Below, one piece after another: positions 45,487 through 56,948 of a DNA stretch of 60,262 nucleotides (its first letter is position 1; the number at the start of each line of letters is the position of its first letter). Location of the stretch: the NCBI GenBank assembly GCA_964577115.1, contig CAZNXJ010000030.1, forward strand, positions 1 through 60,262, written 5' to 3'. The position numbers and the translations under genes are program-made. Under the pieces are notes generated by a model. The model was not told the origin of the DNA and searched no databases. It worked only from the letters and a program-made list of their open reading frames with translations. Origin of the DNA: CAZNXJ01 sp964577115. Lineage in GTDB: Bacteria > Planctomycetota > Planctomycetia > Pirellulales > Pirellulaceae.

Positions 45487-47124
45487 TTAGCGCTCGGGCT
45501 GGAAGCGCTGAAAATATTCTTTCGCGTGATCGCGCTGATCACGTGGCAGCGGTTGGTCCGTGAGCGGGTCGGACTTTTCGCTCATCGAGCGTAGAATTGC
45601 TTCCTTCACACTTTCCCGCGACTGGCCCGCGATGTTGGGCCCCGAGGCGACGCCGCTGACCACCGAGGGCCCTTTCCGGACTTCAGCCGCGACTCGCGAC
45701 TCATAATTCTGCGTGCTGTTCTCTTCCTCGGGCCGCTCGCCGAAGCCCTGGCCCGCACCCATGCCGCGTCCGGATTGTCGCGAAATTGCGGACGACTGCG
45801 CCATGGAATGGGATTGACCGTCACCGGGATTTTCGCACATCGCATCCTTGGTGGCCGCGAGCTGGGTGAGCATTTCGCCCAGCGTCTCGAGCTCATCGAG
45901 CTCATTTTGCATCTGCTGGAGATCTTGCGCCAACCTATCCAGGTGTGCCGCGGCCTCTTGGGCGTTGCCCTGCCGCAGAGACTCGGCGCTCTGCTCTAGC
46001 GCGTCGGCCATTTCGCCGAGCTTGTCCATCTGGGAATTCATCTGGTTGAGCTTATCGAGCTTCTTCTGTAGTTCGTTGGCTGCCTGTAGGTCTCCCTCGC
46101 GGGCTTTTTGCGCCATTTGCTCTTCGAGCTGCCGCTTGGCCTCTTCAAATGCTTCCTTGGCCCGCTTCATTTGTTCCTGCATTTGCGTGAGCTGTTCGGC
46201 GAGTTCTGCTTTTTCCTGGTCGCTCAGGTCGCCCCTCGCCAGGCGCTCTTTCAGTTTTTCCAACTCGTTCTTGGCCTGTTCGAAGTTGCCTTGCTGCATG
46301 GCTTCAGCGATTTTCTCGCCGGGGCCCTGCTGAATGTTTTCGAGCTTTGCGAGCTGCTTGCGGACGGCCTCCGAGCCTTCCAGCTTCTCGCGTTTTTGTT
46401 CCACCATCCTGGCCATTTCGTTGATCTTGATCATGGCCTTCTTGCGATCGATGTCATCCTGCTTTTGCAGGTCGTCGAGAGCCTTTTCGAGTTGGCGTAG
46501 CAGCTCTTCCGCCTCTTTTAGGTTCTCGTCGTTGAGCTGTGCGCGTTTCTTTTTAAGCTGCTGCTTGAGTTTTTCTGACTCTTTGCGAATCACCGATCGC
46601 GCGTCCGCCGCATCGGCGCGAGCTTTCTTTTGACTCGCAGCATCGGGTACGAACAGAACAAGCGCGAAGACCAGCAGCGCGGGAATGAACGGCAAGCCTA
46701 TCGTCCAAGGGGGACGGACCGGAAAGCGTTCCGCCACATCAAGCTCTGCCACGCGGCGCGAGGCATCTGCGATCAATGCCTGGCCGATGTCGGTCTGGGC
46801 TTCGTCAGGGGACAGAGCGAGCGTGCTGGAAACACGCTCTTTTAAGGCGAAACGCCGGTCGAGTTCAATGGCGGCGTCCAAGGCGCCGCGCTGGGCACAA
46901 AGCGTGGCAAGGATGGCCATGGCGAGCCCGCTGATGATCCCTCCCGCGATGCAGCTCCATCGCCACGCGACCGGGTCCACTTCCAGAACCCACCGCTTGG
47001 GAATTGCCAGGCCGGCGGCGGTGACGAGCAGGGCGATGAACATCGACCAGCCGAACACGCCGAGAAATTGTTGGAAAAGGAGTCGGCGTCGAGCGCGGCG
47101 AACCTGCCGGCGAATCGGTTCCAT
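45487..47124 (-). CDS. Membrane protein with long Lys/Glu/Gln coiled coil
   Basis: About 545 residues. Three hydrophobic helices occur near 20-40, 55-77 and 143-162. A very long charged coiled coil then runs from about 175 to 430, with dense heptads of Leu/Met among Lys, Glu and Gln (for example QLKKKRAQLNDENLKEAEEL). The last 110 residues are disordered and Ser/Gly/Gln-rich, ending with DQRDHAKEYFQRF. ATG 47124 (MEPIRRQVRRARRR) starts a normal membrane-protein N-terminus; an upstream in-frame codon adds a long unsuited stretch. I do not recognise the family. Such proteins often accompany VWA/MoxR clusters, but this one lies four kilobases away on the other strand. Confidence 0.8.
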   Translation of the reverse strand: MEPIRRQVRRARRRLLFQQFLGVFGWSMFIALLVTAAGLAIPKRWVLEVDPVAWRWSCIAGGIISGLAMAILATLCAQRGALDAAIELDRRFALKERVSSTLALSPDEAQTDIGQALIADASRRVAELDVAERFPVRPPWTIGLPFIPALLVFALVLFVPDAASQKKARADAADARSVIRKESEKLKQQLKKKRAQLNDENLKEAEELLRQLEKALDDLQKQDDIDRKKAMIKINEMARMVEQKREKLEGSEAVRKQLAKLENIQQGPGEKIAEAMQQGNFEQAKNELEKLKERLARGDLSDQEKAELAEQLTQMQEQMKRAKEAFEEAKRQLEEQMAQKAREGDLQAANELQKKLDKLNQMNSQMDKLGEMADALEQSAESLRQGNAQEAAAHLDRLAQDLQQMQNELDELETLGEMLTQLAATKDAMCENPGDGQSHSMAQSSAISRQSGRGMGAGQGFGERPEEENSTQNYESRVAAEVRKGPSVVSGVASGPNIAGQSRESVKEAILRSMSEKSDPLTDQPLPRDQRDHAKEYFQRFQPER

Positions 47125-47396
47125 AGCGGATCGTCCCCCTAAGCCGAACGGGAGGAGCGGGGCGAAGACGACGTGATAGCGGGCGAAATACCGCGAGCGG
47201 AACGGAAATCGCCCATTCGTTGAGTGCGCGGTCCACGGGCATTCTATCGCAAATGCCGCCTCGAGGCGCTCTTTCTTGGGAGAAGCGAAATTTCGGAGCA
47301 TATCCCCGTGATTCAGTGCCGCGGCCTACGGTACATAGAACGAAGGGCCCGCAGGGCAGCATCCCGGGGGCGACTCGAGCAACAGGCAGCTAACCC

Positions 47397-47819
47397 ATGA
47401 GCCACCTAGCAACGCCGCACGAGCGGCCTGGCAGTAGTGTCGTCGTCTTTGACGGAAATTGCCGGTTTTGCCGACAGCAAGTCGAGCGGCTCGCCCGTTG
47501 GGATCGCCAAGGCGCACTTTCGTTCGTGTCGCTTCACGACGATTGGGCCGCCGAGCATCTCCCGGATCTCACGCACGAGCAGCTCATGGAGCAAATGTAT
47601 GTCGTCCTTCCGGACCAACGTCGCTATGCGGGTGCCGCCGCGTTTCGCTATTTATCACGTCGGTTGCCACGACTCTGGCCGCTCGCCCCGCTGCTGCACA
47701 TTCCTTTCAGCCTGCCGCTCTGGCAGTGGGGTTATCGGCAAGTGGCGAAACGCCGATACGCCCTAGCCGGTAAAACCGAAGCTTGCGAAGGCGATGCCTG
47801 CCGCGTGCACTTCCGCTGA
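47397..47819 (+). CDS. DCC-family thiol-disulfide oxidoreductase-like protein (DUF393)
   Basis: A 140-residue protein with the family motif FDGNCRFCRQQV (residues 18-29), i.e. D-x-x-C-x-x-C, and the later segments SFVSLHDD and YAGAAAFRYLSRRLPRLWPLAPLL. The predicted fold is thioredoxin-like; activity on disulfides is inferred from the CxxC. The C-terminus holds two further Cys (EACEGDAC). It is convergent with purQ, 38 bases away, and divergent from the coiled-coil gene. Confidence 0.92.
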   Translation: MSHLATPHERPGSSVVVFDGNCRFCRQQVERLARWDRQGALSFVSLHDDWAAEHLPDLTHEQLMEQMYVVLPDQRRYAGAAAFRYLSRRLPRLWPLAPLLHIPFSLPLWQWGYRQVAKRRYALAGKTEACEGDACRVHFR

Positions 47820-47857
47820 CCGGCGGGTGCGGTTCGGCGGTTTCGCGCTGCCTCGAA

Positions 47858-48634
47858 CTACTCAAAGAACTCGACGGCATTCCGGAATATCTGAAGGCCG
47901 TCGCCTTCGTCGGGCAGTGTCTCGCGCGTCCACCGCGGATGCTGCGTGCGGTCGATGAAGCGTTCCGGATGCGGCATAAGCCCCAGTACTCGTCCGGTCG
48001 TATCGGTGACGCCGGCGATGTCGTCGATGGAACCGTTCGGATTATCGGGATAATGCTGCTCAGCCGGCTGGCCGTCCTCGCGGGCGTAACGCAAAACGAC
48101 ATGCCCGCCGCGGCGTAGTTGTTCGAGCGTTTGCTCGTCGCGTGGTACAAACTTGCCCTCGGCGTGCGCGACTGGCAGATAAATCTGCGAAATGCCTCGT
48201 AGGAACACGCAGCTCTGCGGGTCGGCCTTCAGGTTCACCCAGCGGTCTTCGAATTTTCCCGAGTCATTCCAGCCAAGCGTTGCCGCGGCACCTTCCGGTG
48301 TCGGTGGGAGCAGAGCGCCGGTGCGAATCAGGACCTGAAAGCCGTTGCAAATCCCCAGGATCAAGCGCCCGCGACTTTTGAAACGTTCGACGGCGTCGTT
48401 CAGGAAGCTCTGCACTTTGACCGCGAGAACTCGGCCCGCCGCCAAATCGTCGCCGTAGCTGAATCCGCCAGGGAAACACAGGATCTGGAAATCACCCAAG
48501 AGACTGGGGGTTTCCAGAAGGCGATTGATATGGAGCCGTTCGGACTGCGCACCCGCGGCGTCAAAGGCGAATGCCGCCTCGTGATCACAGTTCGTACCGG
48601 GTGCTCGAAGGACGAGAACGCGAGGGCGAGCCAT
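47858..48634 (-). CDS. purQ: Phosphoribosylformylglycinamidine synthase, glutaminase subunit
   Basis: Supplies ammonia from glutamine for the fourth step of purine synthesis. The class I glutaminase of 258 residues has FPGGFSYGDDLAAGR, the nucleophile Cys in LGICNGFQVL and the His/Glu pair in MPHPERF. It follows the PurS-PurL fusion on the same strand with an 82-base gap. N-terminus LVLRAPGTNCDHE is a PurQ hallmark. Together with the fusion it makes a complete FGAM synthase. Confidence 0.96.
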   Translation of the reverse strand: MARPRVLVLRAPGTNCDHEAAFAFDAAGAQSERLHINRLLETPSLLGDFQILCFPGGFSYGDDLAAGRVLAVKVQSFLNDAVERFKSRGRLILGICNGFQVLIRTGALLPPTPEGAAATLGWNDSGKFEDRWVNLKADPQSCVFLRGISQIYLPVAHAEGKFVPRDEQTLEQLRRGGHVVLRYAREDGQPAEQHYPDNPNGSIDDIAGVTDTTGRVLGLMPHPERFIDRTQHPRWTRETLPDEGDGLQIFRNAVEFFE

Positions 48635-48716
48635 GCTGCGAAAGATTCCTGGTAGGGCGGTCGTGGATATCGGTGTTAGGCGGTCGCGCGGTAAGCGAGC
48701 GACTTGGGAGGGGCCA

Positions 48717-51648
<2,932 letters not shown>

Positions 51649-51665
<17 letters not shown>

Positions 51666-52497
51666 CACGCCGTTGTTTTCCTGCGGCGAGCAGCCGCACT
51701 AGCTGTTCCTGATCGTCGTTGGCCACGGCTCGGCGGAATTCCGCGAGCACTTTCGCAAAGTTGTCGAGCGACCGCAAGACATACGCCTGGTTGTCGCACA
51801 GGATCTGTCGCCAGAGTTCGGGATCGCCGGCGGCGATCCGTGTTGTGTCGGCCCAACCCCCGGCCGTGAAGGGCAATTCGTCCTCCGAGGTGGAGGCGGC
51901 CAGCGCCGCGGCGACAATGTGCGGCACGTGGCTTGTCGTTGCCAATACCTGGTCGTGCTGGTCTGGTGTCTGAACGGCCGTTCGCGCGCCGAGCGACTCC
52001 CAGAAATCCTTCACGCGTTCGGCGGCCGTGGGGTCAGTTCGTTCGGTGGGTGTGAGCACGACCAGCCGTCCGGCGAACAAGTCGGCACGCGCCGCGGCCG
52101 ATCCCGTCTTCTCGCTTCCGGCGAGCGGATGGCTGCCGACGAAAGCGACATCCGAGCGTCCCGGCCACTCGCGTTCAATCCGCTCGATCAGGTGCTGCTT
52201 CGTGCTGCCGACATCGGTAATCAGGGTGCCTGGACCACAATGTCGAGCGGCATCGAGTACGTGCTCGGCAATGTGCGCCACCGGCGTACAGACGATCACG
52301 AGCTCGGCTGCCGCGACTCCGGCCGCCAGGTCCGTCGTGGTATGCGTTGTGCAACCGCGTGCTGCGGCCTCGTCGAGCGTGCTGGATCGGCGGCCAATGC
52401 CCACGACCTGCTCGGCCAGCCTCCGCTCGCGCAGGGCCAACCCGATAGACGCACCGAGAAGACCTACGCCGACTATGGCGACCGATTTCCAGACCAT
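51649..52497 (-). CDS. tyrA: Prephenate dehydrogenase
   Basis: NAD(P)-dependent enzyme of tyrosine synthesis that oxidises and decarboxylates prephenate. The 282-residue protein opens with the dinucleotide-binding loop VAIVGVGLLGASIGL (residues 5-19). Next come the TPVAHIAEH segment, TDVGSTKQHLIERIE and the substrate-binding VGSHPLAGSEKTG, then a helical C-terminal domain with TSHVPHIVAAALA. No ACT domain is present, so tyrosine feedback would have to occur otherwise. ATG 52497 begins the nucleotide-binding domain; upstream in-frame codons add unrelated residues. It overlaps purL by 17 bases and diverges from the GspF-like gene. Confidence 0.95.
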
Positions 52498-52675
52498 GCT
52501 CGTCCCGCCGAATTGATTCCCCGGACGCTCGATTGTATCAAAAGGCAGGTCCGGGCGGGCGGGGGCCTTCGCAACATTCGGGCGCGGCCCGAGGCGCCGG
52601 TCGCCGAAATCAAGTAATTGCGGTTCTCCATCGAACTCATCTCGCCAGAACCCGCTCGCCACCACCGAGGGACGT

Positions 52676-53689
52676 ATGGCCCGACTGAGCATCCAGCAAC
52701 TGGCAGCGCTGTTTCGCCGTGTGGGCGTGGGGCTGCAATCCGGGGTGGATATCCTGCGGGTCTGGGAAATGGAACAGAACCGCGGCTCGGCCACGCACCG
52801 CCTGCACATGGCAACGGTTCATGACCGTCTGCGTGCAGGCGATTCGCTCGCCAAAGCGCTGGCAGCGTGCGGCGACTACTTCCCCCCGATGACGCTCGAA
52901 ATGATCGGCGTGGGCGAGAGGACCGGGCACTTGGAAGCCGTACTCCTGCGGCTGGCCAATCACTACGACCATCTGGTGAAGATGCGGCGCGAGTTCATCC
53001 AGGCCAGCTACTGGCCCGCCGTTCAACTAGTCGCCGCCATCCTGATCGTGACGCTGCTGATTTTCATCATGGGCCTCATGCCGGGGGACACGGACTTGCT
53101 CGGCCTGGGGCTCAAAGGACTGGGCGGAGTCGTGATCTTCTGGTTTTTCCTGGCCCTGGTCGGGGCCGCCGTCGTTGCCGTGGTCTATTCGCTCGCGCGC
53201 GGCTGGTGGGGTACGACGCCGATCACGATTGCCATGCGCCTCCCGGTCCTCGGGCCGTTTCTGGAGAGCATGGCGCTGAGCCGCTTCACGTGGTCCTTTG
53301 CCGTGGCCGTGGACGTCGGCATGGACGCGCGCGAGTGCATGCGGCTCGCGCTGCGCAGCACACACAACCCGGTTTACATGGCGCGCATCGAACAAGCCGA
53401 CCAGGTGCTTGAGCGCCACGGCGAATTTCACGAAGCGCTCGAGGCCACGGGCGTATTCCGCGAAGAGTTGATCGACGCGATGCGCAACGCCGATCTCGCG
53501 GGAACGCACGCCGAGTCGATGCGGTTTCAGGCTCAGCAGTATGACGAGCGTTTCCGTGCCGCAGCGCACACGCTGGCGCTGGTCGCCGGTGGGGCGATCC
53601 GCGCGGCCGTCGCACTAATACTGATCGCCCTGATCTTGCGGCTCGCCGGGATCTATCTCGGAGCGATCAACGACGCGCTAGAGATGTAA
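52676..53689 (+). CDS. Type II secretion/pilus GspF-like membrane platform protein
   Basis: A 337-residue inner-membrane protein with two T2SSF domains. The first (about 5-110) contains RRVGVGLQSGVDILRVW and MIGVGERTGHLEAVLLRLANHY, then helices lie at about 111-135 and 151-174. The second domain is at about 185-300 (SRFTWSFAVAVDVGMDARECMRLAL) and a last helix at about 307-330. It is shorter than typical GspF/PilC (about 400) and no gspE, gspD or pilin genes are in the window. GAGGGACGT precedes the ATG. It diverges from tyrA by 178 bases. It may serve a distant pilus or secretion system. Confidence 0.9.
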   Translation: MARLSIQQLAALFRRVGVGLQSGVDILRVWEMEQNRGSATHRLHMATVHDRLRAGDSLAKALAACGDYFPPMTLEMIGVGERTGHLEAVLLRLANHYDHLVKMRREFIQASYWPAVQLVAAILIVTLLIFIMGLMPGDTDLLGLGLKGLGGVVIFWFFLALVGAAVVAVVYSLARGWWGTTPITIAMRLPVLGPFLESMALSRFTWSFAVAVDVGMDARECMRLALRSTHNPVYMARIEQADQVLERHGEFHEALEATGVFREELIDAMRNADLAGTHAESMRFQAQQYDERFRAAAHTLALVAGGAIRAAVALILIALILRLAGIYLGAINDALEM

Positions 53690-53710
53690 TGCGGCTCACG
53701 CGCGAACGAG

Positions 53711-53781
53711 GCCGCCGGCTACCCGGAGCGTGGCCGGCGGCTCGAACCGGCGCGGGGCCGCTGCTTGGGCTCAGCGGCCCC
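53711..53781. terminator. Two strong hairpins in a convergent gap
   Basis: GCCGCCGG (53711-53718) pairs with CCGGCGGC (53734-53741). GGGGCCGCTG (53754-53763) pairs perfectly with CAGCGGCCCC (53772-53781) over an eight-base loop. The second sits just beyond the stop of the minus-strand lipoprotein and the first beyond the GspF-like gene. No T-run follows, so a bidirectional, possibly weak, terminator is inferred. Confidence 0.5.
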
Positions 53782-53789
53782 ACGCGATC

Positions 53790-53987
53790 CTACGGCAATG
53801 GTTCCGGCAATGTCGACACCGGCGGACCGTAGTCGCCGCCGTAGTTCGAATATCCAGAATAGACCGGAGCGGTGGTGCAGTTGTCACAGCTCTCGCCGCG
53901 GTAGAACCACGACGACCAGGTGCGACCGCAGCCCGTAGTGGCCAGCGCCAGCAGTGCGATGGCCGTGAGATAATAAAGCCGTCTCAT
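53790..53987 (-). CDS. Small predicted lipoprotein
   Basis: A 65-residue exported peptide. A signal with basic start (MRRLYYL) and hydrophobic core leads to lipobox LATTGC, where Cys20 would be lipidated. The mature 46 residues are Gly/Tyr/Ser/Pro-rich with one C-x-x-C (CDNC) and end in LPEPLP. A GAGGGGGAG sequence lies about ten bases upstream of the ATG, which supports real expression. No function is assigned. Confidence 0.75.
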   Translation of the reverse strand: MRRLYYLTAIALLALATTGCGRTWSSWFYRGESCDNCTTAPVYSGYSNYGGDYGPPVSTLPEPLP

Positions 53988-54269
53988 GGCTCAAAACTCC
54001 CCCTCATGAACTTACGGAACTCCAGGCGAGGCCTGTGGGCCAAGCAACTCTACCCCCGCCCTAACGAAGTGCAAATGCAACGTTGATTTTTTTCCACACG
54101 CCGCGTTGCCGTTCCGCCACACAAACTGAAAATACGTGCTACATTTCTGTACGTATGGGAGTCGCGCCGGCCGCTTTCTCGAACACCTAGCGAGCTACTC
54201 GGCGCGCATCGCTGCTCGGCCGCGTGCTCGCGTCCGCTCGGAACAGGCCGAGCGGGACTGCCGCCCGGC

Positions 54270-55310
54270 ATGTCGTCCAGGGATCACGGGAGGCGCCGGA
54301 GTCGAATCGTGCGAGGGACTGTCATCTTGCTGGCTGCGCTAGCGCTGCCGGTACTCAATCTACGCATTGCGCAGGCCGACGAGCGTACGGTCGTCTATCG
54401 CAGCACCCCCGTGCAGAAAGCGCCGCTGGACCTCGGCTGCGCGCCTTGTGGGCTGCGCGAGGGCGACGAGCTTTGGGTGGTCAGCACGCGCGGATTGCAG
54501 GATCCCCGCTGCGGCGTGCTCGGAACACCGAACGTGCGTTCCTATGAGTGTGGCTACGGCTGGAATGAAAGCTCGTGGGAAACACTCTGCTCGGCGCCCG
54601 CCCGGCCGACGGTCATCTACATTCACGGGAACCGCTTTAATTACGGCGATTCGATCGTCGCGGGATGGACCGTTTACCGCCTGCTGGTTCAAGATCCCAC
54701 GGCCGAGCCGCTGCGACTGGTAATCTGGTCCTGGCCGAGCGACCAGTTGCACGGGCCGGTTCGCGACGCCCGCGTGAAATCGCACCGCGCGGATCACGAG
54801 AGCTATTTTGTAGCCTGGTATCTCGGCAGCATCGTCGAGCCGGCGCCGATCAGCATGATCGGCTACAGCTTGGGAGCCAGGATTATTCTCGGCGGACTGC
54901 AAGCGCGGACGCTCGGACACTGGAACGGGATTGGGCTCCCGGAGGAGGCGAGCACGCGTGAACTCGTTCCGACGCGCGTCGCGCTGTTGGCGGCCGCCGT
55001 CGATTACGACGGCCTGCTACCCGGCCGCGACTACGATCGTGCTCTCGCGGCCGTCGACCGCATGCTGATCACCACGAACCGCGCCGATCCGGTCTTGAAA
55101 CGCTATCACCTGCTCGAAGGTCGCCGGACCCAGCGAGCGCTCGGCTCGCTGGGCGTCGCTTCGCTTGCTGGCCTGGGCTGGATGGCCGAGCGCATTGAGC
55201 AACTCAATGCATCCGGGATCGTTGGCCGCTCGCACGACGACGATCGCTATTACGCCTCGCCGTACGTTGCCGAACAGCTGCGTCGCACGCTGCTATGGCG
55301 GGACGGCTGA
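54270..55310 (+). CDS. Exported alpha/beta hydrolase
   Basis: A 346-residue protein with a Sec-like N-terminus (RRRSRIVRGTVILLAALALPVLNL, cleavage near QADE, about residue 37). The hydrolase core begins with TVIYIHGNRFNYGDS (oxyanion strand) and has the nucleophile elbow MIGYSLGARI (G-Y-S-L-G). A LVIWSWPS strand and AAVDYDGL segment follow, and a late His-containing part lies near KRYHLLEGR. Four Cys in the first 60 mature residues (CAPCG, CGVLG) could form disulfides. ATG 54270 is used; the next in-frame start would remove the signal's basic region. Substrate unknown. Confidence 0.85.
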   Translation: MSSRDHGRRRSRIVRGTVILLAALALPVLNLRIAQADERTVVYRSTPVQKAPLDLGCAPCGLREGDELWVVSTRGLQDPRCGVLGTPNVRSYECGYGWNESSWETLCSAPARPTVIYIHGNRFNYGDSIVAGWTVYRLLVQDPTAEPLRLVIWSWPSDQLHGPVRDARVKSHRADHESYFVAWYLGSIVEPAPISMIGYSLGARIILGGLQARTLGHWNGIGLPEEASTRELVPTRVALLAAAVDYDGLLPGRDYDRALAAVDRMLITTNRADPVLKRYHLLEGRRTQRALGSLGVASLAGLGWMAERIEQLNASGIVGRSHDDDRYYASPYVAEQLRRTLLWRDG

Positions 55311-55384
55311 GCTCGGCCGGTCAAACGTCAGCACCGCATGGCAACGAGGGCGCCGTCTGAAGCACGGCGGAGCAGCGCGCTTCG

Positions 55385-55837
55385 CTACGCGGCGGGGGAC
55401 GATTCGACGGCCTGCTGTAGCAGTTCACGAAACTCATCGGGTGGCCGGTATCCGGTAATCTCCTGCACAACTTCGCCGTCGGGCGACTGGATCACGATAT
55501 GCGGCACACCGCCGGAGGGGTTTAGTTTCCTCGACGCCGCGTGCTCGGTATCGCCGTCGACCAGCACCAGCGTGAATTGTTCGAGCAGCGGGCGAATGGA
55601 GGGATCGTCGAAGTTATCCCGAGCGAGCCGTTTGCACCAGCCACACCAGGTTGTTGTCACAAAGAAGAGCGTCGGTTTCCCACTCTCCTCGGCCGCTTTC
55701 ACTCCCCGTTCGTAACCGACGACAAATGGCAGGCCGTGCGTATGTTCCGACCAGTCTGCCGGCCCTCCGCTGCTGCATCCTCCTAGGGGCAACAAACCAA
55801 TTGCCAGAACGGACGCCAGCAGAATTGCATGACGCAT
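55385..55837 (-). CDS. Thioredoxin-like lipoprotein
   Basis: A 150-residue envelope protein with lipobox LLPLGGC (Cys21) and a thioredoxin-fold domain. The active site is TTWCGWCKRLARDNF (C-x-x-C at about 66-69), with cis-Pro in GGVPHIVI and a C-terminal helix FRELLQQAVE. It resembles thioredoxin_7 / DsbD-gamma-like proteins. ATG 55837 begins the lipoprotein signal, ten bases after the stop of the upstream aminotransferase gene. A longer in-frame start would overlap that gene. It may reduce or oxidise disulfides of exported proteins such as the Cys-rich hydrolase next door. Confidence 0.9.
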   Translation of the reverse strand: MRHAILLASVLAIGLLPLGGCSSGGPADWSEHTHGLPFVVGYERGVKAAEESGKPTLFFVTTTWCGWCKRLARDNFDDPSIRPLLEQFTLVLVDGDTEHAASRKLNPSGGVPHIVIQSPDGEVVQEITGYRPPDEFRELLQQAVESSPAA

Positions 55838-55847
55838 TGCAGTTCTC

Positions 55848-56747
55848 CTAACGGTTCGCGAAGCGGCGCGCTTGCGCCACAATATCTATGTTTACTCGCC
55901 TCCCCCATTCGTCCAGCAGCCTTCGGCCGACAGGGCCGGGCCGGCCGTCGCCGATGTCGTGGCCATCGCAGACCGTCACCGGTAAGAGGCAGGGCGAAGT
56001 ACTCGTCAAGAATACTTCGTCCGAGCGGTAAACATCTTCGGGACGCAGCGGACGCTCGTTCCAGGTAATCTTGAGCTCGTCGGCCAACTCCCGGAGCACG
56101 CCGACGCTGATGCCCGCGAGAATCGTATCCGAAGGAGGCGATATCAGGCCTTCCCCACGGCGGTATAAGACGATATTGGCCGTTGAGGCCTCCGAGACGA
56201 AGCCGTTCTGGTCGAGCAGCAATGCGCGAGCACCGGGACGCCGCCGAGCTGCCTCGCGATCGGCAAGATAATAGTGCATGCGGCTCCGGCATTTCAGCTC
56301 GGGCGGCCAGCAGCTCGCGGGCACCTGCGTTACGTTCGTAGTCATTAACGCCTGGCCCGACGTGTACTTATCCGCCCACAGACGAAACGGAATCGGATAC
56401 GTGTGCATTCCTACCAGAGGTTCACTGCCGTCTGGCTGGAACGTGCTGTATGTACCCGGCGTGATGAACAGCGAGAGCCCCAGATCGTCCCCGGGATCGA
56501 GCTGCCGATGATTCTCGCGCGCCAGATGTTTGGCGTCTTCCGCCAGTTGTTCGAGCGGTATCGACGGCGTCACGCCCACGACTTGGAGCGACCGACGCAG
56601 ACGAGCGAGATGTTCTTCGAGCCGAAACAGCGTGCCGCCAAACGTCCGCATCTGCTCGGCAACCGTCACACCTAACACGAACCCCGCATCCGTGACCGGG
56701 ACATGCAGTGGTTCGTCAATCCATCGACCATTCAAATACGCAAGCAT
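55848..56747 (-). CDS. Class IV aminotransferase / aminodeoxychorismate lyase-like
   Basis: PLP fold-type IV enzyme of 299 residues. The N-terminal MLAYLNGRWIDEPLHVPVTDAGF replaces the usual YDHG with TDAGF. The PLP Lys lies in ELKCRSRMHYYLADREA, followed by LDQNGFVSEASTANIV and DEVFLTSTSPCLLPV. It could be a D-amino-acid or branched-chain aminotransferase or 4-amino-4-deoxychorismate lyase (PabC); motifs do not settle which. The window's other class IV gene is the likelier IlvE. ATG 56747 begins the conserved N-terminus. The thioredoxin lipoprotein follows ten bases later. Confidence 0.9.
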   Translation of the reverse strand: MLAYLNGRWIDEPLHVPVTDAGFVLGVTVAEQMRTFGGTLFRLEEHLARLRRSLQVVGVTPSIPLEQLAEDAKHLARENHRQLDPGDDLGLSLFITPGTYSTFQPDGSEPLVGMHTYPIPFRLWADKYTSGQALMTTNVTQVPASCWPPELKCRSRMHYYLADREAARRRPGARALLLDQNGFVSEASTANIVLYRRGEGLISPPSDTILAGISVGVLRELADELKITWNERPLRPEDVYRSDEVFLTSTSPCLLPVTVCDGHDIGDGRPGPVGRRLLDEWGRRVNIDIVAQARRFANR

Positions 56748-56948
56748 TGGAAGAGACGGACGCAGTTGAAGGAAAAAAGCAGGCGGCGTGCGGAATTCTA
56801 GGGCTTTTCCTTCGAACTGCGCAGGGGGGAGCGGGAAATGCGATCGCGGATGTACACGATTTGCCACGGATAAGTACCGCCTCGGAGCTGTGCGCAGCTC
56901 ATCCATGCATCCGAGTCCATCGGCGGTGCACCGATTTTCCGGGAAGGC

